A stretch of DNA of 46,828 nt from Chryseobacterium gleum. GTDB taxonomy: Bacteria; Bacteroidota; Bacteroidia; Flavobacteriales_D; Crocinitomicaceae. The DNA is taken from the NCBI GenBank assembly GCA_945897755.1, contig CAMDGH010000009.1:1-46828 (forward strand), in the 5' to 3' direction. Of the stretch, positions 26,911-36,092 are shown in pieces. Numbering within the stretch: position 1 is the stretch's first letter; each line of letters starts with the position of its first letter. A program made the position numbers and the translations under genes. The notes below the pieces were generated by a model. That model made no database searches, had not been told where the DNA came from, and saw nothing but the letters and a program-made list of their open reading frames with translations.

Positions 26911-28338
26911 TTAATAAGCATTTTTATCTTTAAGAATGATCTTCATTATAGTAATCATTATTATTTTAATATCAAGTGTGAAAGACCAATTTTCGATATA
27001 CCAAACATCTTTTTTTATTTTGTCCTTCATTTCTTGTAATTTTTTACTTTCATCAATATATCCAGTTGCTTGTGCCCATCCAGTTATACCAGGCTTAACA
27101 AAATGTCTAACTAAATACTCATCTACTATTATTGAGTATTCCTCTGTGTGTTTTAGCATATGGGGGCGTGGACCAACTACTGACATGTCACCAACAAATA
27201 CGTTCATAAATTGTGGAAGTTCATCTATTCGTGTCTTTCTAAGAAATTTTCCAAAAGGAGTAATTCTTGGGTCATTTTTCAAAGTACCCGTCGAGTTATC
27301 AAACTCATTTACGTACATGGTTCGAAATTTTACACAGTTAAAAACTTTATTATCTTGCCCAGATCTTTTTTGAATAAAAAAAACAGGACCCTTTGAAGAT
27401 ATTTTTTGAATAATAACAATTATAGGAAAAATTAAAGGATATAAAATTAATATAACAAGTAAAGAGAATAAAAGATCAAATAATCGTTTAAGGATAATAT
27501 TAGTTTGTTTTTCTAAAGGTTCCTTTCTTAATATTAATATAGGGTTATCACCATAAAAGTCAATTGTTAATCTATTGTTGAAAATGTTTTCTTTTTGAAA
27601 ATCAGGTACAATTTTAAAGCGAATGAAGTTTGAATCACAAAATTTAACAACTTTTCTAATTTCACTTTGTTCAAAATTCGCCATAGAAAAATAGATTTCA
27701 TCCACTTCATTCTTTTCACAAAATGGATACATGTCATTGTATGAACCAAGAAGAATAATCGATTTATCGTTATGAATTTTCATTTGTTCATTTGAAAAAA
27801 AACCTAAAACTTTGTATCCAAATGAGAGTTCACTGTTTAATGTTTTAAAAAGTTCTACAGTGTTTTGATTTATTCCAACAATTACTACTTTTTTATTATT
27901 AACACCTTTTTTCCTAAGAGATTTCAATATGTAAATTTGAAGCACTCTAAGTAGAATAAAAACAATTGAAAAAAGTATTGAATAATTTATAATAAATAAA
28001 GTTGAAATTTTAACATACCTAAGAAAAAAAACATCTAAGAATAGGATTAATAAATACACTAACACAAGATTAATTGTTCTAGATAATATTTTAGCTGCAT
28101 TTTCAAATCTAAGTATTGAATATATACCATATACTCGTGACAAAAGGAGCCAAATTAGATTTGAATATAATATAAATGGAAAAAGATTTTTAGGTATTTG
28201 AAATGACGTATTTAGAATATCTGTTGAAATATATTTAGAAATAAAGAAGCATGTGTTTATTGTTATAATATCAGAAATAAATAAGACATGCTTGTTATAT
28301 TTCGTTAATTTAACTATTACTCCTGATGAATATTTCAA
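26911..28338 (-). CDS. Polyprenyl glycosylphosphotransferase (WcaJ-like initiating enzyme)
   Basis: This enzyme starts the repeat unit by moving a sugar-1-phosphate from a UDP-sugar to undecaprenyl phosphate. The 475-residue protein has four to five N-terminal membrane helices (residues 18-135), a CoA-binding-like domain, and the C-terminal transferase. The latter shows KRLFDLLFSLLVILILYPLIFP, KFRTMY, TRIDELPQFMNVFVGDMSVVGPRPHM and KPGITGWAQATGY. The start is a TTG at 28338: an in-frame stop lies just upstream and no ATG precedes the first helix. It is one of three phosphoglycosyl transferases in this operon and the only one with the long WcaJ/WbaP architecture. Confidence 0.88.
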   Translation of the reverse strand: MKYSSGVIVKLTKYNKHVLFISDIITINTCFFISKYISTDILNTSFQIPKNLFPFILYSNLIWLLLSRVYGIYSILRFENAAKILSRTINLVLVYLLILFLDVFFLRYVKISTLFIINYSILFSIVFILLRVLQIYILKSLRKKGVNNKKVVIVGINQNTVELFKTLNSELSFGYKVLGFFSNEQMKIHNDKSIILLGSYNDMYPFCEKNEVDEIYFSMANFEQSEIRKVVKFCDSNFIRFKIVPDFQKENIFNNRLTIDFYGDNPILILRKEPLEKQTNIILKRLFDLLFSLLVILILYPLIFPIIVIIQKISSKGPVFFIQKRSGQDNKVFNCVKFRTMYVNEFDNSTGTLKNDPRITPFGKFLRKTRIDELPQFMNVFVGDMSVVGPRPHMLKHTEEYSIIVDEYLVRHFVKPGITGWAQATGYIDESKKLQEMKDKIKKDVWYIENWSFTLDIKIIMITIMKIILKDKNAY

Positions 28339-28356
28339 TCTACATATTTATTTTTC

Positions 28357-28364
28357 CAAATATA
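28357..28364 (-). promoter_or_regulatory. Possible internal -7 box before the WcaJ-like gene
   Basis: TATATTTG on the minus strand matches TAnnTTTG, 19 bases upstream of the TTG start. It lies in a 68-bp gap of an otherwise tight operon. No TTTG is present at -33, so support is limited. Confidence 0.3.
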
Positions 28365-28406
28365 CTTATAATTTAAATTAATATTTTAAGATATTGTTAA
28401 TTTAAA

Positions 28407-29078
28407 TTAAAATTTTCTTTTTGGTAGTGTCTTAAACAATGTGTAGACTAGGTTACTTTTAGGAAATATGATTACGAAAGCAGTTATAAATATGATTTTA
28501 AAATCTACTATAAAATTAAAATTAGATTGGTACCATTGTTCAACCTCACCTTTAAAAGGGTAAATTTTATTAGTGTAAAATTCCCAAGTATCTTCTCCTT
28601 TATTTTTTATAATTGTAATTAATTCCTCTTCATCACGAAAAATAATAGAACCAATTCCCGTTAAACCAGGTTTTACATTGTAAATTACAGATTGAACTTC
28701 AGAAGGATAGGCATTAAAACTGATAGGCATTACTGGTCTTGGTCCAACAAAACTCATTTCACCCATTAAAATATTGAGCAATTGAGGTAATTCATTGATT
28801 TTGCTTTTCCTTAAAAATCCGCCCATAGGCGTTATCCGAGGGTCTTTAGTAGTTGTAATCACTCCACCAGCCATATTTGGACTGTTTTTGAGCATGGTTG
28901 CAAATTTAAGGATGTTAAATTCTTTATTTTTTAATCCGATTCTTGTTTGTTTGTAAAAAATATAACCTTCACCAGTTAATTTTAATCCAATCATAATTGG
29001 AATTAACAAAGGAGATAAAATAATTAATAAGATGGATGAAAGCACAATATCACAAAATCGTTTAAATATTAAATACAT
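28407..29078 (-). CDS. Short phosphoglycosyl transferase (PglC-like)
   Basis: This 223-residue monotopic sugar-phosphate transferase has a single N-terminal re-entrant hydrophobic segment (residues 8-31) and the catalytic core. KFATML, TKDPRITPMGGFLRKSKINELPQLLNILMGEMSFVGPRPVMP and KPGLTGIGSIIFRDEEEL are visible. It should charge undecaprenyl phosphate with a bacillosamine-like or HexNAc sugar. It is closely similar to the protein encoded at 30298, with the same spacing of motifs and the same GIGSI.FRDEE ending. Both flank the CapD-like dehydratase, which suggests duplication around one sugar-supply gene. Confidence 0.87.
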   Translation of the reverse strand: MYLIFKRFCDIVLSSILLIILSPLLIPIMIGLKLTGEGYIFYKQTRIGLKNKEFNILKFATMLKNSPNMAGGVITTTKDPRITPMGGFLRKSKINELPQLLNILMGEMSFVGPRPVMPISFNAYPSEVQSVIYNVKPGLTGIGSIIFRDEEELITIIKNKGEDTWEFYTNKIYPFKGEVEQWYQSNFNFIVDFKIIFITAFVIIFPKSNLVYTLFKTLPKRKF

Positions 29079-29083
29079 AAAAA

Positions 29084-30295
29084 TTACATTTTTTGGTCTA
29101 AACTTTTTCCTGTTTCAATGTGTTGAAAATCAGGTAAATATTTTTTTAAACTTTCAACTATTGACATTTTATCATATGGTCCTGAATTCATTACATTTTT
29201 CAGATCATTTAGACAATCTTCGATTTGAGATATGGAAACTTTTCTAGCATTTTTAATTACGCCTAAACTTTGAAAATGTTCTAAATCTAATTCATCTGTT
29301 TCTGTAAAAAATTCCTCGTATAATTTTTCTCCGGATGTATCAGATTCAAAAAAGTAAACGGGGTAAGGTTTTGTTTCATCTAGTTTTGATGCTATTTGTC
29401 TAGCTTCTTGATCCGATGCGCAAAGTTGAATTTTTCTGTTGGAAGCTTTGAAAAAATCGATCGTAATTTCTTTGAAGTAAACTTGTTCCTCTTCTTCTAA
29501 ATTAGGGAAAAATATTTCACCACTTTTACCCAACATACATGCCAGCATGCAAATTTGACCACTTTCTTCTGGTGATACAAAAAAACGTTTTACATCTGAA
29601 GGACAAGATATAGGTTGATTTTTAAACAAACGTTCTACATAACCTGCTAATAAAGAACCATTCGAAAATGCAACATTTGCAAATCGAGCGGTTGTAATCT
29701 GGATTTCTGAACTGTAAGCCATTATCACCTCTTCCATTAACTTCTTGGAGGCACCCATTACATTAACTGGGTTTGCAGCTTTATCAGTAGAAACACAGAA
29801 AAAATGTTCAGGTTTGTTTTTAAGTAATAAATCTAGAAATGTTTTTGCTTTAAATACATTGTTTTCTATCATTGCTTCAATTGAAAACTGATCTTTTTCA
29901 CTTCGAACATGTTTATGAGCTGCAAAATTGGCTACTATGTGAAATGGCCCGTGTGAAAGAAACATTTTTTCAAAAACCGGATCACCAAAACTCATTGGAT
30001 ACGTAATGAATTGCTCGGGAATAAACTGTCCTTCTTCGCTTCGAAGTTCTCTCGTTAATTCAGTTAATCCATTTTCATTTATATCAACTACGACTAATTT
30101 AGAAGGTTTAAATTTTAAAATAGCTTTAATGTAAGATGATCCAATTGTTCCTGCTCCGCCAATAACAAGTACATTTTTACCATTTATTTTATCTTTTAGA
30201 ATTTCTTTATTGTTTTCTATATCATTAATAAAAAGGCTTTTAAGTCTTTTGGTGATATACATTCTAATAAAATTTGGAATGTCTATTAAATTCAT
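29084..30295 (-). CDS. CapD/WbpM-like nucleotide-sugar 4,6-dehydratase, soluble form
   Basis: This SDR enzyme is predicted to remove water from UDP-GlcNAc (C4,C6) to give the 4-keto-6-deoxy sugar. Its 403 residues contain the NAD motif VLVIGGAGTIGSS near 41-53 and the STDKAANPVNVMGASKK segment. Here the usual YxxxK tyrosine is a methionine, the SMK triad that I recall for WbpM-type dehydratases. The ARFANVAFSNGSL and RFFVSPEESG segments are also typical. It lacks the membrane domain of long WbpM/PglF proteins and ends in an unusual tail of about 100 residues. It sits between two PglC-like transferases. Confidence 0.78.
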   Translation of the reverse strand: MNLIDIPNFIRMYITKRLKSLFINDIENNKEILKDKINGKNVLVIGGAGTIGSSYIKAILKFKPSKLVVVDINENGLTELTRELRSEEGQFIPEQFITYPMSFGDPVFEKMFLSHGPFHIVANFAAHKHVRSEKDQFSIEAMIENNVFKAKTFLDLLLKNKPEHFFCVSTDKAANPVNVMGASKKLMEEVIMAYSSEIQITTARFANVAFSNGSLLAGYVERLFKNQPISCPSDVKRFFVSPEESGQICMLACMLGKSGEIFFPNLEEEEQVYFKEITIDFFKASNRKIQLCASDQEARQIASKLDETKPYPVYFFESDTSGEKLYEEFFTETDELDLEHFQSLGVIKNARKVSISQIEDCLNDLKNVMNSGPYDKMSIVESLKKYLPDFQHIETGKSLDQKM

Positions 30296-30297
30296 AA

Positions 30298-30966
30298 TTA
30301 ATTATTTTGAAAATATTGATTTTTAGGTAAATCTGTATAAATCTTCGTTAAAATTTTACTCTTAGGGTTGAATACAACGACAATTGTAATAAAAATAAGA
30401 GAAATATCCAAAAAAAAGTTTTGTCTTTTGGCATACCAAACTTCTAACTGACCCTTAAATGGGGCAATATCTTCTTTATAACATGTAACAGCATCTTTTT
30501 TAGAATGTTTCAGGAAATTTTCTTCGTCTCTAAATACAATTGAGCCAATTCCAGTAATTCCGGGTTTAACATTTCTTATTTCGTATTGAATTTCGTGACT
30601 GTAATAAGCATAATTTTTAGAAGTAGTCGGTCTTGGACCAATAACACTCATATCACCTAAAAGGATATTAATAAATTGAGGCAATTCATTAATTTTAGTT
30701 TTTCTCAAAAAATTACCCATGGGTAAGACTCTTGGGTCGTTTGCGGTGGTAACGTCACCTCCAGGCAAATTAGAACTATTTTGAAGCATTGTTGCAAATT
30801 TATAAAGACTAAATGTGATTTTATTTTTCCCAACTCTTTCTTGGATGTAGAATACTTTACCTTCACCCGTTAATTTAAGAAGAATAATAATTGGAATACA
30901 AAAAGGAAAAATAAGTATCAAAATAATTAGTGCAAAAATTATATCGAAAATTCGTTTTAAAATCAT
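30298..30966 (-). CDS. Short phosphoglycosyl transferase (PglC-like), second copy
   Basis: This 222-residue paralogue of the gene at 28407 has an N-terminal hydrophobic segment (residues 7-31). The core reads KFATML, NDPRVLPMGNFLRKTKINELPQFINILLGDMSVIGPRPT and KPGITGIGSIVFRDEENF. It is predicted to transfer a sugar-1-phosphate from UDP-sugar to undecaprenyl phosphate at the inner membrane. The start ATG overlaps the stop of the upstream acetyltransferase gene by one base, and the stop is 3 bases before the dehydratase start. With PglD-like and CapD-like neighbours it resembles a bacillosamine-type initiation module. Confidence 0.87.
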   Translation of the reverse strand: MILKRIFDIIFALIILILIFPFCIPIIILLKLTGEGKVFYIQERVGKNKITFSLYKFATMLQNSSNLPGGDVTTANDPRVLPMGNFLRKTKINELPQFINILLGDMSVIGPRPTTSKNYAYYSHEIQYEIRNVKPGITGIGSIVFRDEENFLKHSKKDAVTCYKEDIAPFKGQLEVWYAKRQNFFLDISLIFITIVVVFNPKSKILTKIYTDLPKNQYFQNN

Positions 30967-31535
30967 TAGTTTGTTATTTTAATTGTTGAGTATGCAGGTA
31001 TTATTTCTTTAGAAGAAATTTGAACGTTATTTCCTATAAATGTATTTTCTCCAATTGTAGCTCCACCAGTAATCCTAACTCCAGCCATTAAAAAACAATT
31101 TTTTTTAATAATTGTGTCATGATGAATAGAAACGCCAACATTCAAATAACAAAAATCATCAATTATTATTTCGGTTGACAACACACATCCTTCCGCAATG
31201 AAACAACCTTTGCCTATTTTTACAGACTCAGTATCATAAATTGAAGCTTTTGGATGAACAAATGAGATAAAATTTAAGTTTTCAATTCCTTCTAGTTCAG
31301 ATATTATTTTTGATCGAATTTGACAATTACTGTTTGCAATTATGACATCCACTGGATATTTTATATTTTTTAAAAATTCATTATTTCCAATAATTTTAAT
31401 TGATTTAACAGCTCCCTCAAAATTATCGATGTAGAAAATATGTTGATATTTTTCACACTCACCAGCAGATTTTAAAGTTGCTAAAATCTCTCGGCCAAGT
31501 CCTCCAGCACCAATTATGTATAGTTCTTTGATCAT
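30966..31535 (-). CDS. PglD/NeuD-like sugar O- or N-acetyltransferase
   Basis: This 189-residue protein has an N-terminal nucleotide-sugar-binding subdomain (ELYIIGAGGLGREILATLKSAG) and a C-terminal left-handed beta-helix of hexapeptide repeats (IGKGCFIAEGCVLSTEI, CYLNVGVSIHHDTIIKKN, ITGGATIGENTFIGNNVQI). The histidine pair in SIHHDTII is where the catalytic base of PglD-type enzymes lies. In bacillosamine synthesis PglD acetylates the C4 amine of the sugar. It overlaps the upstream GT2 gene by 4 bases and the downstream transferase by one, which supports a shared module. The 4-aminotransferase needed to feed it is not beside it. Confidence 0.85.
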   Translation of the reverse strand: MIKELYIIGAGGLGREILATLKSAGECEKYQHIFYIDNFEGAVKSIKIIGNNEFLKNIKYPVDVIIANSNCQIRSKIISELEGIENLNFISFVHPKASIYDTESVKIGKGCFIAEGCVLSTEIIIDDFCYLNVGVSIHHDTIIKKNCFLMAGVRITGGATIGENTFIGNNVQISSKEIIPAYSTIKITN

Positions 31536-32287
31536 TTTGACATGTAGTATTTTTTAAAACCTCCTAATCCCCATGAAATAGTATAATAAAGCGATTGAAA
31601 CCAATTCAACTTTTCATTTTGATTCAAAAACTTCCAATGTTTAAAGATTAAATAAAATTTATTACTCGTAGCCGAATTAATATGCTGTCTGTAAAATGCT
31701 GTTTCAACATCAAGTGGATCAGAAACATGCCCTTTTTTTAATATTGAAAGCCATAAAGCATAATCTTGTTTTTTTCTTAAATCAGGCATGTAAAATTTTC
31801 CAATTTTCTTTTGATTGTACATTGCTGTTAAACAACTTATTTCTGTCCTTTTTAAAAGATCTTTGTATTTAATAGGGAAATTACTTACGTGATATGTCTT
31901 TTTAATTGTGGTGTCATTTTCATCAATAAAACCATATGAAGTGTGAGAAAAAACACTTTCTTTTTTTTCCATAAAATCAACATGAAGTTGAAGCTTTTCA
32001 GGAATCCATATGTCATCACTATCTAAAAAAGCGATGTATTCACCATTTGCAATTTCAATTGCCTTGTTTCTCGTGGGTCCTGATCCTTGATTAGTTTCTG
32101 AAAAATAACACTTGATACGGCTATCTTCTTTTTCAAGTTTTTTTAATATATCTTTGGTGTCATCTTTTGATAAGTCGTCAACTAGAATCCATTCCCAATC
32201 TTGAAAGGTTTGATTCAAAACTGACTTTGCCGTTCTTTCTATGAATTTACCAGAATTATATGTAGGTGTTACTATAGATACTTTCAT
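31532..32287 (-). CDS. Family 2 glycosyltransferase
   Basis: This GT-A glycosyltransferase has 251 residues. The start VSIVTPTYNSGKFIERTAKSVLNQTFQDWEWILVDDLSKDDT and the nucleotide-sugar DXD motif in YIAFLDSDDIW (preceded by NKAIEIANGE) are diagnostic of GT2. No membrane helix is visible, so it is a cytosolic enzyme acting on the lipid-linked repeat unit at the inner face of the membrane. Donor and acceptor are unknown. The length and C-terminus (IFKHWKFLNQNEKLNWFQSLYYTISWGLGGFKKY) resemble short EPS glycosyltransferases. It is the only clear GT2 in the operon. Confidence 0.9.
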   Translation of the reverse strand: MKVSIVTPTYNSGKFIERTAKSVLNQTFQDWEWILVDDLSKDDTKDILKKLEKEDSRIKCYFSETNQGSGPTRNKAIEIANGEYIAFLDSDDIWIPEKLQLHVDFMEKKESVFSHTSYGFIDENDTTIKKTYHVSNFPIKYKDLLKRTEISCLTAMYNQKKIGKFYMPDLRKKQDYALWLSILKKGHVSDPLDVETAFYRQHINSATSNKFYLIFKHWKFLNQNEKLNWFQSLYYTISWGLGGFKKYYMSK

Positions 32288-32525
32288 GACTGTTATAGTT
32301 TATTTCCTTTAATAAATTTGAAAAATTAAAGAAAATTAAAATTAATTTATTTCCAATAATTTCAGTTACATTAAGTTGTTTTTTAATTGTGAAAAAAAAT
32401 AAATTTCTTAAACATCTGATTACAATTTTTTCATATGAACAATGAAGTGCAAATTTACTGAATCATCACAATAAGGTTCTTGACTATCATTTTTTTTAAA
32501 ACGAGACATTATAGAAAATTCCATA
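32288..32525 (-). other. 238-bp gap in the EPS operon with a short ORF
   Basis: Directly after the stop of the upstream gene, a 34-codon frame starts with ATG at 32524 and reads MEFSIMSRFKKNDSQEPY, then stops. A different frame is open across the rest of the gap up to and past the next gene start. This might be a frameshifted gene remnant, or chance in AT-rich DNA; I see no named domain. Every other gap from 32288 to 46680 is at most 20 bases. Confidence 0.4.
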
Positions 32526-33734
32526 TTAATTATTATTAAGTAATAAAGATTGAAGCATTTTAATTTTAGTTTCAACTTCATTAATCGAACCAATATAATA
32601 CTCTAATTTCGAGGAATCATATGTGATTTTTCTTTCTTTGATGGCTGCTAATAAATCACTGATATTAGTAAACTCGTCTAAGATTAAACCATTTTTTAAA
32701 AAGCCATAATTATCAATTGAATCAGATAACATGCTACATTTATAAACCAATTTACCTGAAAATATCGCTTCCAATGGAACGGCTGACTCGTTTGTTAAAA
32801 TAATTTCTGATCGATTTAAATCTTCCCAAATTGTTTTTCCTTTGCTTATTTTAAAATTAGGAAATTCAAAATTAATTTTTCTCGAATCAGCTGGATGTGG
32901 CCGCAAGATTATATCAAAATCAGGAGCTAATTTTTTCACAATTGTTTGAATTTGTTGAACATCATCTAACAAATTTGAACAAATTAAAATCGTGTTTTTT
33001 GATTCTGTTTTTGAATTTTCTATGTTCAAAAATCTTAAATCAAAAAAAGTCAAAATTTCTTTATTTTTGGTGTTTCGATATTTTTCAATACTATGCTGAC
33101 TGAAAAGAACGTTTAAATCATGGTATAATTCAGGGAAATTCTGATTAACAGGGGCATGTTGAATATAAACTGATTTTACGTTGCTTCTTTTTGCCAAAGA
33201 TTCAAGCAGAACATTGTATGGTGAATGGTCATTATATTGCACTACGGTTTTTAAATCTTTTAAAAGTAGAGTGAATATTGGTTTTAGTCCAATCGCTTTT
33301 AATAATCTTATTTGATTGTTAAACAAAACAACATCACTCAAAGCTCGAAAGAGAGAAATAATAAGAATTGGGGTTTCTGAACAAACAGCTAAATAAATTA
33401 ATTTATTATTTAAACTGATTTTTGTTTCATTTTTGTTTAAGATTGATTTATTGGAAAGCAAAACAAAGGGCATTTGTAAGCCATTATTTTGAAGATGATG
33501 GTGAATAATTGATTGATTATAAGAAAAGATAAAAGCGGATAATTCGTTTGGTTTTGAAAGCTTTTTAATTTTTAGGTTAAGTATCAATTTGAAGAGTAAA
33601 AATAATCCTGATAAAGTTAGAATCAAAGAAAAGATAAGTAATGGAAACCAATATATACCTCCTTTACCATTGTCAAATTTTCTCCTTAAAGAATAATTTT
33701 CTTTATAATACTTAAAACTATCTTCAATTATCAT
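32526..33734 (-). CDS. GT-B/polysialyltransferase-like protein with membrane anchor
   Basis: This 402-residue protein has one membrane segment (residues 30-53, FPLLIFSLILTLSGLFLLFKLIL) and a large cytosolic domain. The C-terminal half contains ILICSNLLDDVQQI, the IILRPHPAD motif and EIILTNESAVPLEAIFSGKLVYKCS. RPHP plus a 'S.S...EA' phosphate-binding segment is the pattern of TagF- or capsule-polysialyltransferase-like GT-B enzymes. The anchored N-terminus suggests membrane-associated polymer modification. It overlaps the upstream polymerase by 4 bases. Substrate unknown; a CDP- or CMP-linked donor would fit the family and the nearby CMP-sugar genes, but this is inference. Confidence 0.65.
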   Translation of the reverse strand: MIIEDSFKYYKENYSLRRKFDNGKGGIYWFPLLIFSLILTLSGLFLLFKLILNLKIKKLSKPNELSAFIFSYNQSIIHHHLQNNGLQMPFVLLSNKSILNKNETKISLNNKLIYLAVCSETPILIISLFRALSDVVLFNNQIRLLKAIGLKPIFTLLLKDLKTVVQYNDHSPYNVLLESLAKRSNVKSVYIQHAPVNQNFPELYHDLNVLFSQHSIEKYRNTKNKEILTFFDLRFLNIENSKTESKNTILICSNLLDDVQQIQTIVKKLAPDFDIILRPHPADSRKINFEFPNFKISKGKTIWEDLNRSEIILTNESAVPLEAIFSGKLVYKCSMLSDSIDNYGFLKNGLILDEFTNISDLLAAIKERKITYDSSKLEYYIGSINEVETKIKMLQSLLLNNN

Positions 33735-35035
33735 GTTTGCTTTTCTAATTTAGCAAGGACTATTATTCTATCTAATAACCCAAAAAAGAAAAATGAATAA
33801 ATAAAAGTTGGGCCTATGAAATTTATTAAATCTACGGGACTTTCAAACATAGGAATTAAGTAATATAGAATAATAATATTTAATAAATTCGAAAATTTAT
33901 ATTGTTTATTACGATATTGGAAACCTTGATTAAAATATCTAAGAATAAAAATTGTGTAAAACACCATGAATAGCAAATTGAAAGGAAAATAAGGAATATA
34001 AAAAAAACTTGCTATTAAGCCTGGTGAAGCACCAGTTCTTTCACGCGTATCCATAGAGAATATTTGAAGGTAATTCATTCTATTAACACTCCAGACTTTA
34101 TGTCGTTCATTCAAATCTTCTTTTGAACCCATGATGGTTTGTATCCTTCCACTGGTGTTTGAAAAAATACCGTTGAGTGATTCAAAGGATCTTTCATTGT
34201 CAAAAGGATCTTTTTCACCTAAAATGATAACTGAAATATACCAAGTTGATATTCGTCTTACAGTATTGATGTAAAGCTCTGTTGTTTGATTTATATCAGA
34301 AAATTTTTCAGTAGCTTCATCAGTACCAGTTTTATTCGCATTACCAATAAAAATAATAGTTAATCCTATAATTATTAAGATAAATATCTTAAATACTTTA
34401 GCGAACAATTTTATTTTTTTATCTTTTTTTATAAATAATATTTTATGTCTTTTTATACCAATAAAAAAGGATATAATAATGTATAAGATATCTAATGAAC
34501 CCATTATTGATAAGATGTAAGATAGTGATACTAACAAACAAATAATATATTCATGTTTTTTAATTTCTAATGAGTTGATGATTTTTAAGATTATGAAAAA
34601 AGTATAAGCCTTGAAATAGGATTTAAGTGCCAATAAAATAATTATTTCGAATCCTTCACCGCTTACCGTTTTTCCACCAGTGTGTCTAAAAGTTAGGTTG
34701 TAATTTACAAAAAAATTAAGTGAAAGCAAAAACAAAGCAATTAACAAACAGTAATTTAAAATCTTTTTTTCTAAAATTTCTCCTATCCTATTAAAGTAAA
34801 ATAACTTTCTACCTACACCTACTGTAATACGCTCGAATAGAACAAGTAGTATGATAAAAGTGACAATAAAAAAAGCGGGTAGAATAGAACTTGTTTTTTT
34901 GAATACTAAATTATATTCTTCACGAAAAAAAAGATGACTTACAAATGGAATTAAATAAAAAAGAAAAATATAAAACAGGAAAAAATTAATCGTTGTCTTT
35001 GATAATTTATTTGTGTACACTTTAATTTCAAGCAT
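33731..35035 (-). CDS. Wzy-like oligosaccharide repeat-unit polymerase
   Basis: This 434-residue integral membrane protein has about ten hydrophobic segments, starting at residues 17-36, 52-68 and 92-110. A large hydrophilic loop (about residues 255-345) lies in the second half, the usual Wzy layout. Inside the loop, GSKEDLNERHKVWSVNRMNYLQIFSMDTRERTGASPGLIAS recalls O-antigen polymerase loops with conserved arginines. There are no glycosyltransferase motifs. It would polymerise lipid-linked repeat units on the periplasmic side after flipping by the Wzx-like protein at 36839. Sequence is too divergent to name the subfamily. Confidence 0.7.
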   Translation of the reverse strand: MLEIKVYTNKLSKTTINFFLFYIFLFYLIPFVSHLFFREEYNLVFKKTSSILPAFFIVTFIILLVLFERITVGVGRKLFYFNRIGEILEKKILNYCLLIALFLLSLNFFVNYNLTFRHTGGKTVSGEGFEIIILLALKSYFKAYTFFIILKIINSLEIKKHEYIICLLVSLSYILSIMGSLDILYIIISFFIGIKRHKILFIKKDKKIKLFAKVFKIFILIIIGLTIIFIGNANKTGTDEATEKFSDINQTTELYINTVRRISTWYISVIILGEKDPFDNERSFESLNGIFSNTSGRIQTIMGSKEDLNERHKVWSVNRMNYLQIFSMDTRERTGASPGLIASFFYIPYFPFNLLFMVFYTIFILRYFNQGFQYRNKQYKFSNLLNIIILYYLIPMFESPVDLINFIGPTFIYSFFFFGLLDRIIVLAKLEKQT

Positions 35036-35039
35036 TTTC

Positions 35040-36092
35040 TCAGAATTTTTTTTTACTGCTTTTTGCTAATTTCATAAAAGCTTTTTCATAAAATGTGTAT
35101 ACCAAATAACTAAAAATCAATGTCTCAGTTATCAATAAGGGGATTTTAATATAAATGTTCAAAGCGAAAAACTTTTTCTCGAAAATCTTAATTAATTGAT
35201 TTGAAACCGTATATATAATAGGGTGTAATAAATATACAGAAAAACTTACCTCTCCAAGAAAGCAAAAGATTTTGTGAAAATTTTTTGGTATTTCAAATGT
35301 TATTTTATAAAACGAAAAGCAAATTAAAATACATAGAAAAGAATATAATATTCTATTGTAATCTTTAACTAAGTTGATGGTAGGACCGCTTGCTGGATAA
35401 AAAGTGAAAATACAAAATGATGAGATTAAAATAGCAACTAAAATCCAATTATTAATTTTCATCTCCGAAAAAAAAACGCCAATTAAGAATCCGCTTAAAA
35501 AAAGAAAAAGCTGATTCAATGGGTTTACGTAAATATGCCATTGGCTTTTATCCAATAAATCTTTGCCTTCAGTGTAACCATAAAAAGCAAAGTGAATAAA
35601 GATGGAAAAGACAAATAAACTAAAAATACATAGTGATATTTTAGATTTTAGATTTAAAAAAACAAAAACCGGGATAAATAAATAAAACACCAATTCATTA
35701 CCAATTGACCATGCGCCTGTTGCATAATAATTACTCCAATCAAATAAACCAGATAATCCTGTTATGTTTAAAATTAACTTAGGATAATCAGGTGCTTTCA
35801 ATGTAATTGCGAGACCTAATATTGTTGCTAAAAACAATAACGGTATTATTCTGAAAAACCTCTTTTTAAAGAAATCAGATATAGATTCTACATTGAACCT
35901 TAAGCGATTATTGTAAACATGATAGAGCGTTAATCCACTTAGGACATAAAAAATGGCCACACCGTAAAGTCCAAACTTGCCTAAAAAGTGTGAAGAATTA
36001 AATTTACCAAAGGTCCAAGACATGAAATGGTAGAACATTATTCCAAACGCAGATAAACCTCTTAAGTAGTCTAAATTATGTATTCTGTTCAT
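35040..36092 (-). CDS. Acyltransferase family 3 (OafA-like) membrane enzyme
   Basis: This 350-residue membrane protein with about ten hydrophobic helices begins with the family hallmark NLDYLRGLSAFGIMFYHFMSW (LR and H in the first helix are characteristic). A later SFFKKRFFRIIPLLFLATILGL segment is the R-x-x-R-I-x-P motif of acyltransferase-3 proteins. It should transfer an acyl, most often acetyl, group to a sugar hydroxyl on the periplasmic side or during lipid-linked assembly. It overlaps the end of the dioxygenase-like gene by 17 bases. It belongs to the EPS operon as a decoration enzyme. Confidence 0.87.
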   Translation of the reverse strand: MNRIHNLDYLRGLSAFGIMFYHFMSWTFGKFNSSHFLGKFGLYGVAIFYVLSGLTLYHVYNNRLRFNVESISDFFKKRFFRIIPLLFLATILGLAITLKAPDYPKLILNITGLSGLFDWSNYYATGAWSIGNELVFYLFIPVFVFLNLKSKISLCIFSLFVFSIFIHFAFYGYTEGKDLLDKSQWHIYVNPLNQLFLFLSGFLIGVFFSEMKINNWILVAILISSFCIFTFYPASGPTINLVKDYNRILYSFLCILICFSFYKITFEIPKNFHKIFCFLGEVSFSVYLLHPIIYTVSNQLIKIFEKKFFALNIYIKIPLLITETLIFSYLVYTFYEKAFMKLAKSSKKKF

